The notes below the pieces were generated by a model. That model ran no database searches, was not told where the DNA came from, and was given only the letters and a program-made list of their open reading frames with translations. Made by a program: the position numbers and the translations under genes. Below, in pieces: positions 23,423-35,298 of a stretch of 64,000 nucleotides of DNA. Every line of letters begins with the position of its first letter. Position 1 is the stretch's first letter. The DNA is from Siphonodentalium dalli (taxonomy: Eukaryota > Mollusca > Scaphopoda > Gadilida > Siphonodentaliidae). Location: NCBI GenBank assembly GCA_032622095.1, contig CP136067.1:49825899-49889898 (forward strand), given 5' to 3'.

Positions 23423-25927
23423 ATGTAAGGCTTAGAACGGTCCACTCTTCGAATTTTCAGAAAATATAGGCTGCGTACCAGCCTTGTTGGTAAATTATGA
23501 ATACCGGTTAAATTGGAATATGAATCCCGAGTACCAGTTAGCAAAGGGGTAAGCATGAATTTATCGTACCTCTTCGAAATAACCCGAATCCAGAGTAGCA
23601 GAAAGGGTAGGGGATGACACACCAACCATATTTCGCCATGATTAGAAGTGAAAACGTCATGTAATGACTTGGTTGTTGAAACGACGATCAAACCCATAAT
23701 CAAACCAAGGTTCCACTCAGTTTTTCTACATTTTCAAGCTTTTCTGACCATGTACTTCCTGGAGTGTCTACGATTGCGCTGACGTTGGCCTATATATGTT
23801 TGCATTCAGTGAACCTAGTGACATATACCACAAGCTATAATATTTTACACCCGGACTCAGTACGGACGTATACAGCAGTGAAAAGGTAAATGCTCAGTAG
23901 ATCATGCCATGAATATCTACTATGGCTAACGCCCGTCGAGTTATTACCTGTTTCTCAATAATGTAATTTACTGTGGATGGAGATCCCAAATAAAAATTTC
24001 ACGACTTAAGTGACTTTATGAGCGAGTTTTCGTTGCGTCGTGTACAATTATGGAATTTCTTCTGCGTAAATAAATCAATGATTATTGCGATATCGGCTCA
24101 CGAACGTCACCGAAAAACATTCAATTTCACCTACAATGAAGTACATTATTAAGGAACATGTGATAACTAAGAAACATATTCCCAGAGTTATTTTTTTCGA
24201 CTTTATAAGGTTCCTTGTCAAAACTTATATAGCGTTATATAGCGTTATATAGCCAGAGTAGAGATTCATGGCATGATCTAAATGCACAGTAACAATACAA
24301 AAATTTCTGACTAATGCAATGAGTCAGACTTCTTGGATATTGTGGTCCATATTAATTTGTGCTAAGTCATGACGCCAAGATGCGGATAACCCTATAACCA
24401 CTAGTAATAAGGGCGTGTGGTGCATGCTAACACAGGTTGGACGCTATTGCGTCATGGTCGTCAAATTTGACTGACGCCACTGAGTGCTCAGCTGGAAACG
24501 ACAAAGGTGTGGAGATCTACCGACGAAGGAGCAACACAAGGCAGATGTACATATCCGGAATCGCTACCGATTGAACCATGCCGGAAGCTCTCCGTCACGG
24601 GCTTCTGTTATCACAAGGAAAACTCTCCATAAATAGACTGGGTTCCTATTCATAGTGCGGTCGTGATGTTTTCGTAGTTCTGTTGTTTACCCACGAAAAG
24701 CACCAACTGAATATTTCCTTTAGCTTTTGTTAATTTAGCGGACAATATTCATAACTAATTCCATCAATTTCCAACCTATTGTAGTCAGTCGATGGCCACT
24801 GATCGTTTTGATCCGACGCCGTGTGTCCAAACTATTTGATCTAATCTATGCCCTGTTTGCAAATAATTTGATGACGTAGGGTCTAGTGAAACTTTAGACA
24901 TATATAGGTCATTGATAGTAGGTCAATATTCCACAACGTACTGGGTGCTATGCATATTATAGTCAACCATTTATCTGGTTGGGTTTAACGGCATTTCACT
25001 ATCTAAATGATTATTTGGCACCATGCATGCGCACCCCCAACCGTCAATATATGTATAACGCCCGAGAAATCATGCGGTTTTAAAAATGATGGCCTCCGGT
25101 TAATCTTCTACACCACACTTCCTAATAAGCATTGCTGTGGCGTGGCTAAATATGTCCGTTACTATAAACTTTTGTAAAAACAATTGGACCAAACCCTATT
25201 TGAACTTGGCCTGTTTTTTCTCCCTATACTCCGGCCTTAAAATCCATCCATTTTTGCGAGAATCAACGCTGATTCACAAGTTTGAGGGTATGAGAATCAA
25301 AATCAAATCAAATTATGCCACAAGTTGGTTGGGATGGGATATATCACTCATTTCATGTGACGGTTTGATGGTTTGAAGTGCATCCCCTGTTTTGAAAATT
25401 CAATGCACTGAATCAATTTCTCAACAGAAATATCTTACTTTAAACTCTTTAAAAAGTTTATCCTCTCACATGTATTTTCAGTCAAATGAGTTGATGTCAA
25501 TGTGACAGGAATGGAGAATTGCAATATTTATTGTACATGTCTAGCATTAAAATTTGAAAGATTTATTGTTGGCCAATTGAAAACGAACACCCTGGCCTAA
25601 TAGCTATGTGATGTCTTCATATAACAAAGTAGAGATACATGTAAAGGTATGTATGCGAGAATCAAACTCGATTCTCATGTTTCACTTTGCGAGAATCATT
25701 TGCGATAATCGTTTCTGATTCTCGTATGAAGTTTAAGTCCTGCTACTCTAATTTTCTTAATCTAATGTTCCGTAGCCGTCCAGGAAAAACTATATAGATA
25801 AACCATTAAAAAAAAACATTGAAACCATACTCCGGAAAACAGTATACATCTGCCACGTACTGTCAGGCAACACAATTGATGTCCGGAGTTCACACAAATA
25901 GATATAAAAACTCGATATATGGAGGAT
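23423..25927. other. Intergenic; one short inverted-repeat element
   Basis: No supported gene. At about 23885-24300, GATCATGCCATGAATATCTA and its inverted counterpart near 24262 lie about 370 bp apart with further matching flanks (GGCTA...AACGC), suggesting a small MITE. GAGAATCA and its complement recur at 25255-25735, forming weak hairpins. Confidence 0.4.
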
Positions 25928-26017
25928 ATCTAGTGTTTTTGAGCGGATACCGAAAAATATGTCATAGTACGGAAGCATGGAGCCGCCGCTTACAAAAACA
26001 AAATCCACCCATAGATC

Positions 26018-26374
26018 GCCGTAGTTACGCCGATCATCGGAGTATATACGCCGATTTCGGCGTAATTACGCCGACCATCGGCCTAGTTACGCCGATCATA
26101 TATACGCCGATCATCGGCGTAGTTACGCCGAACATCGGCGTATATGGGCCGATAATCGGCATATATACGCCGATAATCGGCGTAGTTACGCCGACCATCG
26201 GCGTAATTACGCCGACCATCGGCGTAGTTACGCCGATCATCGGCGTAGTTACACCGATCATCGACGTAGTTACGCCAACTATCGGCGTATATACGACTAT
26301 CATCGGCGTATATTACGCCGATCATTGGCGTAGTTTCGCCGACCATCGTGGTAGTTACGCCGACTATCGGCGTA
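26018..26374. repeat. 21 bp palindromic satellite, left array, about 17 copies
   Basis: Consensus CGTAGTTACGCCGATCATCGG, varying at CGTATATACGCC and GACC/GATA. The core ACGCCGAT.ATCGGCGT is self-complementary. Because 21 is a multiple of three, several frames stay open on both strands (TPIIGVV-type and YADDRRN-type heptads); these frames are by-products of the repeat. Confidence 0.95.
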
Positions 26375-26642
26375 TGGCGATGGTCACATACAGGGTGAAT
26401 AAAGACAAGGAGACCAAATTTCCTCAGCATTAACCCATTCCTGACCAACGTAAACATATGCATAGTCAACTGAGAATAGTGTTACCCTTGGTCTATTGTG
26501 GACAAACTTATTTTTCAATATGATGATATACTAAGAATAAAATCAAATCAGGGGTTTGCAGACTGATCAATTCTTATCGGGGGGAGGTAAAACATTATTT
26601 TTTTTATAGATTTGGGAGCCGAGACCTGCCCTACCTTTTACA

Positions 26643-27100
26643 TTAAAGGTTATCAATCCGATTCAACGCTCCTAAATTACTATTTCTTTGGTCTAGGGAG
26701 GGGGGGGGGGTAAAACATTTGATTCGAGTCGAGGAACCCGGCCACCCATCAAAGCTCAGAGTGATCAGATATCGATTTTGGAAGTTTGCTATTTCAATTA
26801 ATAGTGGCCCAGAAACACACCGTCAAACGGGTGGTCTCGGTCGAAATTGCGGATGAAGATGGATAACTCTAAAAACAAGTGGTAATACGGCCAAATGTCG
26901 TGAATACTCAAGTGATAATACGGCCATAATTCGTTGAACAAAATGTTGATAAATAACACGTTTTGGTAAATTTGGTACCATAGTTGACAGTTGTTAGCAT
27001 TATTTTGTTACAATCGATTCTGATAACTAAAACGTATTTCGAAGAAATGTTGTTGTATATTGATGATATGGGGACCCTCTGATCGGATTGAATAACTTTA
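26643..27100 (+). mobile_element. MITE family M, copy M3
   Basis: Left end TTAAAGGTTATCAATCCGAT, right end GATCGGATTGAATAACTTTA, with the M internal blocks (TTGATTCGAGTCGAGGAACC, CAGATATCGATTTTGGAA). Inserted in the left arm of IR1. The right arm has the uninterrupted site. Confidence 0.85.
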
Positions 27101-27939
27101 GGGGCTATATGGGAATAATATAGAGTCTTTTATGTAGTTTATCTTAATATTCTTTTAGAACCATATCTCAGACAGTTATTTAGAGGTTTGGAGGCACACA
27201 CAGTGACTAAAGGGCAAGGGGACCAAGTTTCCCCGCTTTACCTCACACCTGTCCTACTTCAAAATATGCATTTCTGATCATTAATTTCTGAGAATCGTCT
27301 CTACCTTGGTCAATTGTGGCCATACCTATTTCAATATGATGAGATGAAATGAAGAAAATCAAATTGAATTTCATAGATGTGGGAGCCGAAACCTGCTTTT
27401 ACATTATGGACTAAGCGAATAGCATAAAACCATTTATGAACTCAGTCATCTGTTATTCGTTTAAAACCACATCTCAGAAAGTAAAGTTCTTTAAAAGTTT
27501 TGAGCCACATACACAGTGACTATTGGAATGGAGACAAAATTTGCCCAGCCTTACCACACACCTGCCCTATACCTCAAAATATGCATTGTCTGATTATGCA
27601 TATGCATATTTTGAGGTAGGACATGTATGGTAGGATTAACTACATAAATGATTATATATTATTCCCATATAGCCCTCAATGTAAAAGGTAGGGCAGGATT
27701 TAGCTCCCAAATCAGGTTTTTACCCCCACCCCCGGTAAGAATTGATCAGTCTCCAAACACCTGTTTTGATTTTATTCTCTGTAAATCATCATTGAAAAAT
27801 AAGTTTGTCCACAATAGACTAAGGGAAACACCATACTCAGTTCATTAATGACCAGAAATGCACATGTTTAGGTAGGGCAGGGGTGGTTAATGGAGAGGAA
27901 ACTTGGTCTCCTTGTCTTTATTCACCCTGTATGTGACCA

Positions 27940-28310
27940 TCGCTATCGGCGTAGTTACGCCGATGATCGGCGTATATACACCGATGTTCGTCATAACTAT
28001 GCGATGCAGAGGAAACTTGATATCCTTCTCTTAATTCACACTGTATGTGACCATCGCCCTCAGCGTAGTTACGCCGATGATAGGCGTATATACGCCGATA
28101 GTCGGCGTAACTATGCCGATGGTCGGCGTAACTACGCCGATGATCGGCGTATATACGCCGATGATCGGCGTATATATGCCGATAGACGGCGTATATACGC
28201 CGATAGTCGGCATAAATACGCCGATTATCGGCGTATATACGCCGATGGTCGACGTATATACGCCGATGATCCGCATAACTACGCCGAAATCGGCGTATAT
28301 ACGTCGATAT
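27940..28310. repeat. 21 bp palindromic satellite, right array of IR1
   Basis: Inverted counterpart of the left array, with the same CGCCGAT/ATCGGCG units. It is split near 28000-28060 by a second copy of the flanking GTATGTGACCATCGC block, so this arm has an internal duplication the other arm lacks. Confidence 0.93.
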
Positions 28311-28914
28311 AGGGGTGAAATTTATTTTTATATGTTGCGGCTCCATGCTTCCGTACATTCGTGACCGCGACAAATGTTTATTTTCGCTCGCGGCTTGGTA
28401 TCCACTCAAAAGACACTAGATAGTCTTTTTATTATACGCATTTCCAAGAAATTCACCATTTACGACGTTAAATGATCTCAAAATCGTCTTCAATCGATGC
28501 ATCATTGTTGAAGCCACAGCTGATCGATGCCTGTTCACGCAATGCTACTTCACCATCCGCAGTATATATATAAAAATATAGTTCCCATATTTTTCCCTTT
28601 ATCCCCCCATAAATATGTCGAATTTCAACATAAAATAGATTTTAATTATAACTGTAGTATCAGTGAATATATAATATAAATTAGAATATCACAATGGGTT
28701 CTTTCACTTTGTCCTAATTCTTCAACATTACAAACCGGAAACAGTATTGGTACACGCAACTGAATCGGTCGCACGCGCGAGCTAGTGTGAAAGTATATTC
28801 TTATATATCCCCTTCTGGGTGATATCGCTGTTTATCTAAACGCGTTTTGTTCTATAATTCACTGTTGAGCGTATAATAAAAATACGTTCTAAACATCACA
28901 CTATATAATATAGA

Positions 28915-28968
28915 AGATAGAAGATAATTTTGAACCCTATATTATAGGGTTCAAAATTATCTTCTATC
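28915..28968. repeat. Perfect hairpin, about 27 bp arms, no loop
   Basis: AGATAGAAGATAATTTTGAA onward is mirrored around TATATTATA to TTCAAAATTATCTTCTATCT. Confidence 0.9.
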
Positions 28969-29361
28969 TCTTTGTGAAACCGAAATACATTTTTTTGGGG
29001 GGTTTGTAAATTCGTGTACTGTCGTCGCGCTTCGCTTGAAAACTGATTCTATACATATCCTCTATCATTTACTAAAACATCACGTTAGCAATATATGGGA
29101 CCCTCCATTTCTCAATACTCATGAGTTGTTTATTTCATGCAACGGTACAAGACGTAATTTTCCCGCTATACTTTACGAAACGCGGGAAAATATAATTAAC
29201 ACGACCACACTCGAGCAAACTTTGTCGGACCAACATAATAATCGAACGTGCATGACTAAGCCAAATACCAAGTTTTGAGTCCAGTGAATACGAATACTGA
29301 ATAACCATCCGGTTGACAGATGAACGGACAGACGGCGGACATATAAATTATATTGATTACA

Positions 29362-29882
29362 CAGGGGAGGGATTTTTCCGGGCACGTATATGCCGGGGTG
29401 GGTGGGTGGTCGATGGGGCCAACAAATTTTTTTTCCCGCAACTCAAAATTTGTTTTCCTGCAAGTCTTTTTGACTCTTTTGCAATGAGTTTGGCTTAAAA
29501 CACCTTAGCATGTCAATATTAACAAAAATGAAAAAGTTCATGTTGATCAGACAAACAGTATAGCCTGTAGCCCATGCTAATGGATTGAATTTTGAAATCC
29601 AAGATGGCCTCTGGCAGCCATGTTTTTTTGGCCGAATGACCCCAAAATGACTCTTTCCTGTTTACATGTCAATGTTAACATCCATGACAAATAGTATTCA
29701 CTTAAATTCATATACAGCTGTTTACAGTGAATTTCTCCCCGCAAGTGTGTCCAAAAATGGTCGGGAAAAAACTGCCGAAAACGGAAACAAATTTTGGACG
29801 CGGGGTGGGTATGTCCCAACAAGGGTAGAAAGGAAAATGTCAGCACACGTGCCTGAACAAAAATGTCCACCCCCCCCCCCTG
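29362..29882 (+). mobile_element. hAT-like MITE, family G, copy G1
   Basis: Ends CAGGGGAGGG and CCCCCCCCTG, flanked on both sides by GATTACA (29355-29361 and 29883-29889), a 7 bp direct repeat. Sub-terminal inverted blocks GGGCACGTATATGCC and CACGTGCCTG support the ends. CAGGG/CCCTG ends are typical of hAT, which usually makes 8 bp duplications. It shares a central ATCCAAGATGGCC...GCCATG block with G2 at 46158-46702. Confidence 0.72.
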
Positions 29883-30055
29883 GATTACATATATAATACG
29901 CCTGTTTTTTTTTTTTCAAAGAGCGGATAAAAAGCGACGTTGTGAAGAAAAAGTATACCGTTATTAAAGTAGTTTAATTTTCGAAAATCCATTATCTAAC
30001 AACACCCACTAAATACCTACCTATATACATCGTTCCACACGTTCAATGCATGTAA

Positions 30056-30130
30056 TATGTATTATTATGCTATGTGCATGTTTATATTGTAAATAACATT
30101 ATCATATCGTATCATATCCTATACTTGAAT
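30056..30130 (+). mobile_element. LINE 3' tail fragment
   Basis: TTATATTGTAAATAACATTATCATATCGTATCATATCCTAT resembles, in split form, the tail at 31290-31432 (TATATTGTAAATAAATTATC then TATCC repeats). A TTTA-rich microsatellite follows at about 30278-30325. Confidence 0.4.
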
Positions 30131-31289
30131 ATATTTAAACAACTACGCTTGATTTAGCAAAAAAGATCGGAATAGTAATATTTCTTCGAGTAAGTCTGCA
30201 AAAATATGCACGGCCATTTAAACGACACATATATGTTCCGATATTATGTTCTTAAATGATCTCTACAAATCACAACATTTATTTATTTATTTTTATTTTT
30301 ATTTATTTATTTTCTTTATTTTCAGATCCCCCAAAATACCGCAGAAATTACAAATTTTTATCACAGCAAACATCATAACTTATTCATTCAGAAAGACCCA
30401 CCAACGCATTAGCATTATAGCAGGGCCACTTATAACCGGGATTGAAAATGCACAACGTTTCTTCTGGTCTCCCACGTATGGTATTTAATACATTATATGG
30501 GGCTTCCTTCCATCGGCGATGTCTGCGTCATTGGTAAAAAGTCAACACACCATCCGACGCGATGAATTAATCCAATACTTAGATATGACTCCAACAGTCA
30601 ACACCATCAATTGAATCCTTGTAAAGTTGGGGTATAAGATCGTCTTGTACATTAGTGTAATATATTTGCTCGCATTCACCCAATACTCCTGAAAACCAAA
30701 GGCCATTCTAATAACATGAACGCATAAAATGGCACACACACACACACATTCTGCACGTTCTAGCTGAGTTGTCAGATATCAATTCCACATTTTACTGGCA
30801 AAGTGGCATTTTCTATTTGTACAGATCAGAATATACATTTGAATTATTTTTATATATTTACATCATATGAATAACTTGTTGAAGTGATAGAAATAATCGT
30901 CTCGAAACGACAAAACAGGTCTCGTTTTTCTGTGCAACATGTAACAATTATAGTGAGCGTTTTGTCACTGTCGTCATGATACAGTTGGAACGAGAGGTGT
31001 GACTGTCCGAATGGGACAACACAACACTAACTGTTTTGTTCCTAATAAACCCATGGAACTGGAACGGAAACTGTCATATGTTTAGAAAACCTGAACAGTT
31101 CAAAACATTCATATGGAGAGATAATACATTTTCGATCTTATAACTCGTCTGGATTGACTCACAACCACACCAATACTTGTTTTTGTTATGCCCTATAAGT
31201 ACTGGATTCTACAAAGTTTTATATATGATTATAATCTGTACGTGTGCGTGGATATGGATACAGGCATCTATTCTATTATTTATACTGAT

Positions 31290-31432
31290 ACCTGTTTTAG
31301 GGGGTAGCAGGAAGACAGCCCGATAGGGCTAGGCTACCCCCGACAATATACTGTTTTACCTTATTATGTATTTCTGCCATTGTATAAATCATGTATATTG
31401 TAAATAAATTATCCTATCCTATCCTATCCTAT
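31290..31432 (+). mobile_element. LINE 3' UTR with stem-loop and TATCC tail
   Basis: GGGGGTAGC (about 31300) and GCTACCCCC (about 31340) can pair around an inner AGCCCGATAGGGCT hairpin. TATATTGTAAATAAATTATC then ends in four TATCC units. Short 3' microsatellite tails of this kind are typical of CR1/L2-type LINEs. No coding sequence is attached, so this is a strongly 5'-truncated insertion. Confidence 0.6.
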
Positions 31433-31774
31433 GGGACTACGGATATCACCGCAGTGCACATGGTCGACAAAAAGGTAACCATATTAAAAGGAGATGACTA
31501 TATATATCCTAAAATTATGTATACGTATTTTTCAGCATGTACAATATATACAGGTTAATAAACAAACAATACATATGTACCAAGTTTCATACAAATTAAT
31601 AATATTAGCTTCCCTGCAAACTCATAAATGCACTCATGATACATTGTCCCGTTCCAATATAATGGTAGATCTGTTCTGTGTCAATATTCGAACCCCAGCT
31701 CAGACTGATATATAAGCTTCTCAACTCTCGGTGAAATGGCTTCATTTTTAAAGGATGTCCCCGTATCAGAGGTG

Positions 31775-32025
31775 CATGGTATATGGTCGTGATAAGACTG
31801 GGCTAGACGAGATTGGCGCGGGTTCTAACCCATACATGAACGAAAATCGGGACTGATTTTCAAGCTTGATCTGAGTTGAGGGACATCTCAATGTGCTATT
31901 CTGATCGGTACGTGGTCATGTCGATAAGAAATGGCGATTTGTGCACGTTCACTGCATGAAGCAAGCACATTTGAAGCAATGAACACTCATACCGAGTCCG
32001 TGCTTCCATGCATACATCTGATATT
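31775..32025 (+). repeat. Interspersed repeat S, copy 2
   Basis: Shares GGGCTAGAC, GCGGGTTCT, TTTTCAAGCTTGATCTGAGT, a CAATGTGCTATTCTGATCGG block and a CATCTGATAT block with 6140-6360, same strand. Confidence 0.5.
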
Positions 32026-32789
32026 TATAGTTAATTTACGGACATTCTCAATTCGAAGAGATAAGAACTGTGTATTATTACGGTACTTTTAGTATTATGA
32101 CTCACTTTGGGTCTGGGACCTGTGAAAATGACTACCGGTTCGAAGAATCTACGTGCTACTAGTCCAGGAGATATTGGTCGACCTTTGCACCCACCAGGAC
32201 TCAACTTCACCCCACTAATTTTCTTTCTTAATGTCTCCTCTAATTTTTTTCACTTGTTAACAAGTAAAAAAAAAGGCCGCAGAGACCCCAGACAAGATGG
32301 CGTCCATCATGGCGGCCATTTTTTTATATGCGCCAGGTCTCTTTGATCGCCGTTATAGTAAAGATGATGTCACATGTGGTCTTGTTTTCCGTTCGATTCG
32401 TTATGGTAATATACAACCCTTACAAACTAGCCAAAAATACGACACAAAAATCCAAATTTGCTATTTTTCGGACATTTCACCACATTTCGTTTGTCTCTGT
32501 GGGAAAATATTGGCATCTTGACGCGATTTTATACATTTATCGTCTAGAAGAGTCATTCGCGAATACACGGGGACCATAATATACATTCCTTGCAGGATAT
32601 TTTTGTCAGATATCACGTTTTCCCAAATGCCGGTATAATCCTATCAAAGCCGAAACGATGCTGATAACGCAATGTCTGTTTCGAATCAATGGGTGTTATT
32701 GCTATTGTTACTCCAGCCATGATTATATATGTGCAGGAGATACCCGGGCTAGGATTCTTCTTTAACCTGAGTTGGGGAATATTCATCAA

Positions 32790-33330
32790 AATCCAAGATG
32801 GCGGCCAAAATGGCCACCAGAAATTGAAAAAATCGCCGAAAATTGCCGATTTTAACATCAGAGAGCGTTATTGTCACGACAACTCCAGACCTTCATACTA
32901 TTGTGAGTTGGAAACACTGAGGCGAAGAACTGTCCTTATATTGCACCCAAATAAAAGTCCCTCAAATCCAAAATGGCGCCCACAATGGCGGACAGATTTA
33001 GAAAAATCACCGAAAATCCCTGATATTCACATCATTGGGCATTATTGTCGAGACAACTACACCCATGCTTACAGTTGAGTTGGAAATACTGTGGTGAAGT
33101 AATTACCTTACATCCCATGCAAGAAATGGTTTTCATAATCTAAGATGGCGGCCAAAATGGCGACCGATATTTGTAAACACGCCTACATTCCTTTACTTTC
33201 TTACGATGGGCTTTATTGTTTCGCGAATTCTACCCACCGTTATATGTTGATATGGAATATTAATATGAAGTATTCATTTGAGTTTGGCAATTGATATTCA
33301 AGGTCAATATGGCAGCTAAACTGGAGGCCA
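32790..33330. repeat. ~170 bp tandem repeat with ATGGCGGCC-type motifs, inside IR2 left arm
   Basis: AAGATGGCGGCCAAAATGG-like strings begin near 32795, 32970 (AAAATGGCGCCCACAATGG), 33142 and 33306 (AATATGGCAGCTAAACTGG), spaced 164-175 bp. Each is followed by an AAATTGAAAAAATCGCCGAA-like block or its variant. An AAGATGGCGTCCATCATGG relative lies at 32294. The right arm carries the inverted set. The motif matches the known YY1 recognition pattern; whether it is bound is unknown. Confidence 0.75.
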
Positions 33331-33684
33331 GAAATTGAAAAGAAATCGATATTTTCACATACAAATTTCAACTATTTGTCATAATATCGATATGTATGGA
33401 CGAAACTATACACAAACCATCTATCAGTTCAACTTAAAACGTATCAAACGCATAACATTGCTCGTATCCTTCTGGGAGTACGAAAACCCACAATTAATAT
33501 CGCGATGTGGCATTTCGAAATCCATTCGACACTTGGCGCCAATAATGGCCGCAACCGTAGGTGCGCCGAATAGCCATATTAGAACAATTACTTGATAACA
33601 TATTCTGATTTGCCACGTCCATAATGATCTGGAACAGTTTCCATTTCTTTGCCTGATAAATCTAGGTCGCTCACACCGACAAAT

Positions 33685-33880
33685 ATTGGTCCAAAAACAA
33701 TAAATTCCCCACAATAAGTTGTTTGAAAATCAAACTACAAGAACATTTTCAACCTATTGTTGGTGTAAAATTTCCAACTAATGTTGTGTCAGGTATGAAA
33801 TTTCCAACTGTTGAAAATTTTGACCAAAGTTGGAGGGTGAGACACCCCCCTGTCGCCACGTCTCTGTGTATGTGTATTGG
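33685..33880 (+). repeat. Interspersed repeat F, copy F4, in the IR2 loop
   Basis: AACAATAAATTCCCCA, ACTACAAGAACATTTTCAAC, AAAATTTCCAACTAATGTTG, TTGACCAAAGTTGGAGGG and CACCCCCCTGTCGCCACGTC follow in the order seen, inverted, in F3. F6 shares the left part. Confidence 0.7.
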
Positions 33881-34060
33881 AAATCAAATATCCTATCCTA
33901 TCCAGGCCTATCACCTCTTTGGGTTTGGGGAAATCAGACATAAGGTTGCTGTGCTCGCTGATGTGCATCACTTCTGATTTGGTCCTATCCAATCGAAACA
34001 AAGTCGACACGGTGATGTCGGTGGGTGTGCCACATATTATTTTAGTACCACCAAATCCAT
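33870..34060 (-). CDS. Unidentified protein fragment in IR2 loop
   Basis: Minus-strand open stretch reading KIICGTPTDITVSTLFRLDR, then TKSEVMHISEHSNLMSDFPK and PKEVIGLDRIGYLIS. Composition is protein-like, but no family was recognised and the likely start lies in a damaged region. It overlaps the edge of F4, so its C-terminus is probably not original. Treat it as an exon or pseudogene fragment. Confidence 0.25.
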
Positions 34061-34758
34061 GTCAGTCGTGTATTTTTGGCGACTGGTTTCATAGTGCACT
34101 TCTATATATTACTGCAAAGTGTTGTGTCGCAGCCAGCGATTACTATCCGTTGTGAATAGCGATCTTATTTCGCGGGAAGCTCGAGATTCACGACGACGAG
34201 TACAGTGATTGCCAATATAAACAGCACATCGAGGTCGTAGCTCAATACAACTGGATGCTTTACATGATATACATATACAGTCTCGAACGGAGTAAAGTGA
34301 TATATTGCAGAAAATAAATTTCAGGTGTTATTTGAGCTTATTAGAAACCATGAAATCGTAACCGTTATTGCGGATAGTAAAATACGACAACGATTAGAAA
34401 GTACACAAATGTTGGTGACGTGGTACCCTATCCGTATCCGTAATCGTAAACGTGAGTTTTGCGAAAGGTCTCTAATACTATTCTAGTCTCACCAGAACAG
34501 TCGGATGGGCTAAAGGATAATGTCTTTATAGAATGAAGGTATGCGTTGTTGTTATCCCATCTCATGGTTAGTGTCAGTATGTGGGCGGTATTATTCAAGA
34601 AAATGTCAGGAACTGTGGTGCATATATTTCACTCTGTGTTTAAAGAACAATTTATAGTCTCGACCGACGGCAATGGATGTGGACGTTGGTGAACGCGACC
34701 TTTATGATCATATAGCTTTATACTATATAACTTTAAAATATAGTAGTTAATATGGCTC

Positions 34759-34941
34759 ATGCAGGACAATGGTGGAATGGTGATGCTACCAAGAAATCAC
34801 TTGGTGTACCCAATCGTCTCACCGTACATACCCAAAGCAGATAATAACAATATACGCGGTGCTAGTTTGTGGACATGTGTCATGACAGTGGAAATGAAAT
34901 TGGACCATGACTGCACCGCACCTTCTTTGTGTATGTTTTAG
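34759..34941 (+). CDS. Unidentified protein fragment with RGASLWTC motif
   Basis: Plus-strand open stretch MVMLPRNHLVYPIVSPYIPK, then ADNNNIRGASLWTCVMTVEM, ending SLCMF and a stop. A homologous stretch is encoded on the minus strand at about 35800-35680 (NNTRGVSLWTCTMTVVMEWA). Differences keep the chemistry (NIRGAS/NTRGVS, CVMTV/CTMTV), hinting that both descend from a translated sequence. No family recognised. Confidence 0.3.
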   Translation: MQDNGGMVMLPRNHLVYPIVSPYIPKADNNNIRGASLWTCVMTVEMKLDHDCTAPSLCMF

Positions 34942-35298
34942 ATTCAGACAGTATCTCATGGTATGCTAAGATTGTATCTTCCCATCCGTTTGGAAGCCGT
35001 TCTTAATCAATTGGACAAGGCGTGTACCATTGGTTACTACTATATAAGCCCCACCAAGACTGTGATGTAGTCTTAAAGACGATGCCTTTGATAGTTGGTT
35101 GATATGTCATACTCATGGTGGTCGGTATAGTTCAAGAAAGTACAATACCATCAACACAAGGGTGAAATGTTCAACGCGAAGAACATCTATAGGAATGTTA
35201 CTTTGGTGAGATCTTGCTTTCAGTTTAACCTACGTTGGGTACACCAAGTGATTTCTTAGTAGCATCACCATTCTGACCATTGTCCTGCATGAGCCATA

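Larger units (their letters stand above)
25928..28421. repeat. Large inverted repeat with satellite-bearing arms (IR1)
   Basis: Left arm 25928-26645 (continuing at 27098-27135 after MITE M3) is the inverted copy of right arm 27655-28421. Matching ends are ATCTAGTGTTTTTGAGCGGA on the left and the complement of TCCACTCAAAAGACACTAGA on the right. Inner landmarks are the GGTCACATACAGGGTGAATA block, a GAATTGATCAGTCT block and CCTACCTTTTACATT. The loop (27136-27654) contains two further diverged copies of part of the arm (near 27217 and 27530), so the source was itself tandemly repeated. No transposase was seen. It may be a foldback element or an inverted duplication. Confidence 0.85.

Noticed and set aside
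25819-26469. Open frames of up to 204 codons with TPIIGVV and YADDRRN heptads, also at 27890-28409
   Set aside because: The 21 bp unit is a multiple of three and palindromic, so long frames arise on both strands by construction; flanks show no gene structure.
31810-31840. tRNA or tRNA-derived SINE promoter (GCGGGTTCTAACCC)
   Set aside because: A B-box-like string occurs, but no A box at the right distance and no cloverleaf could be drawn.
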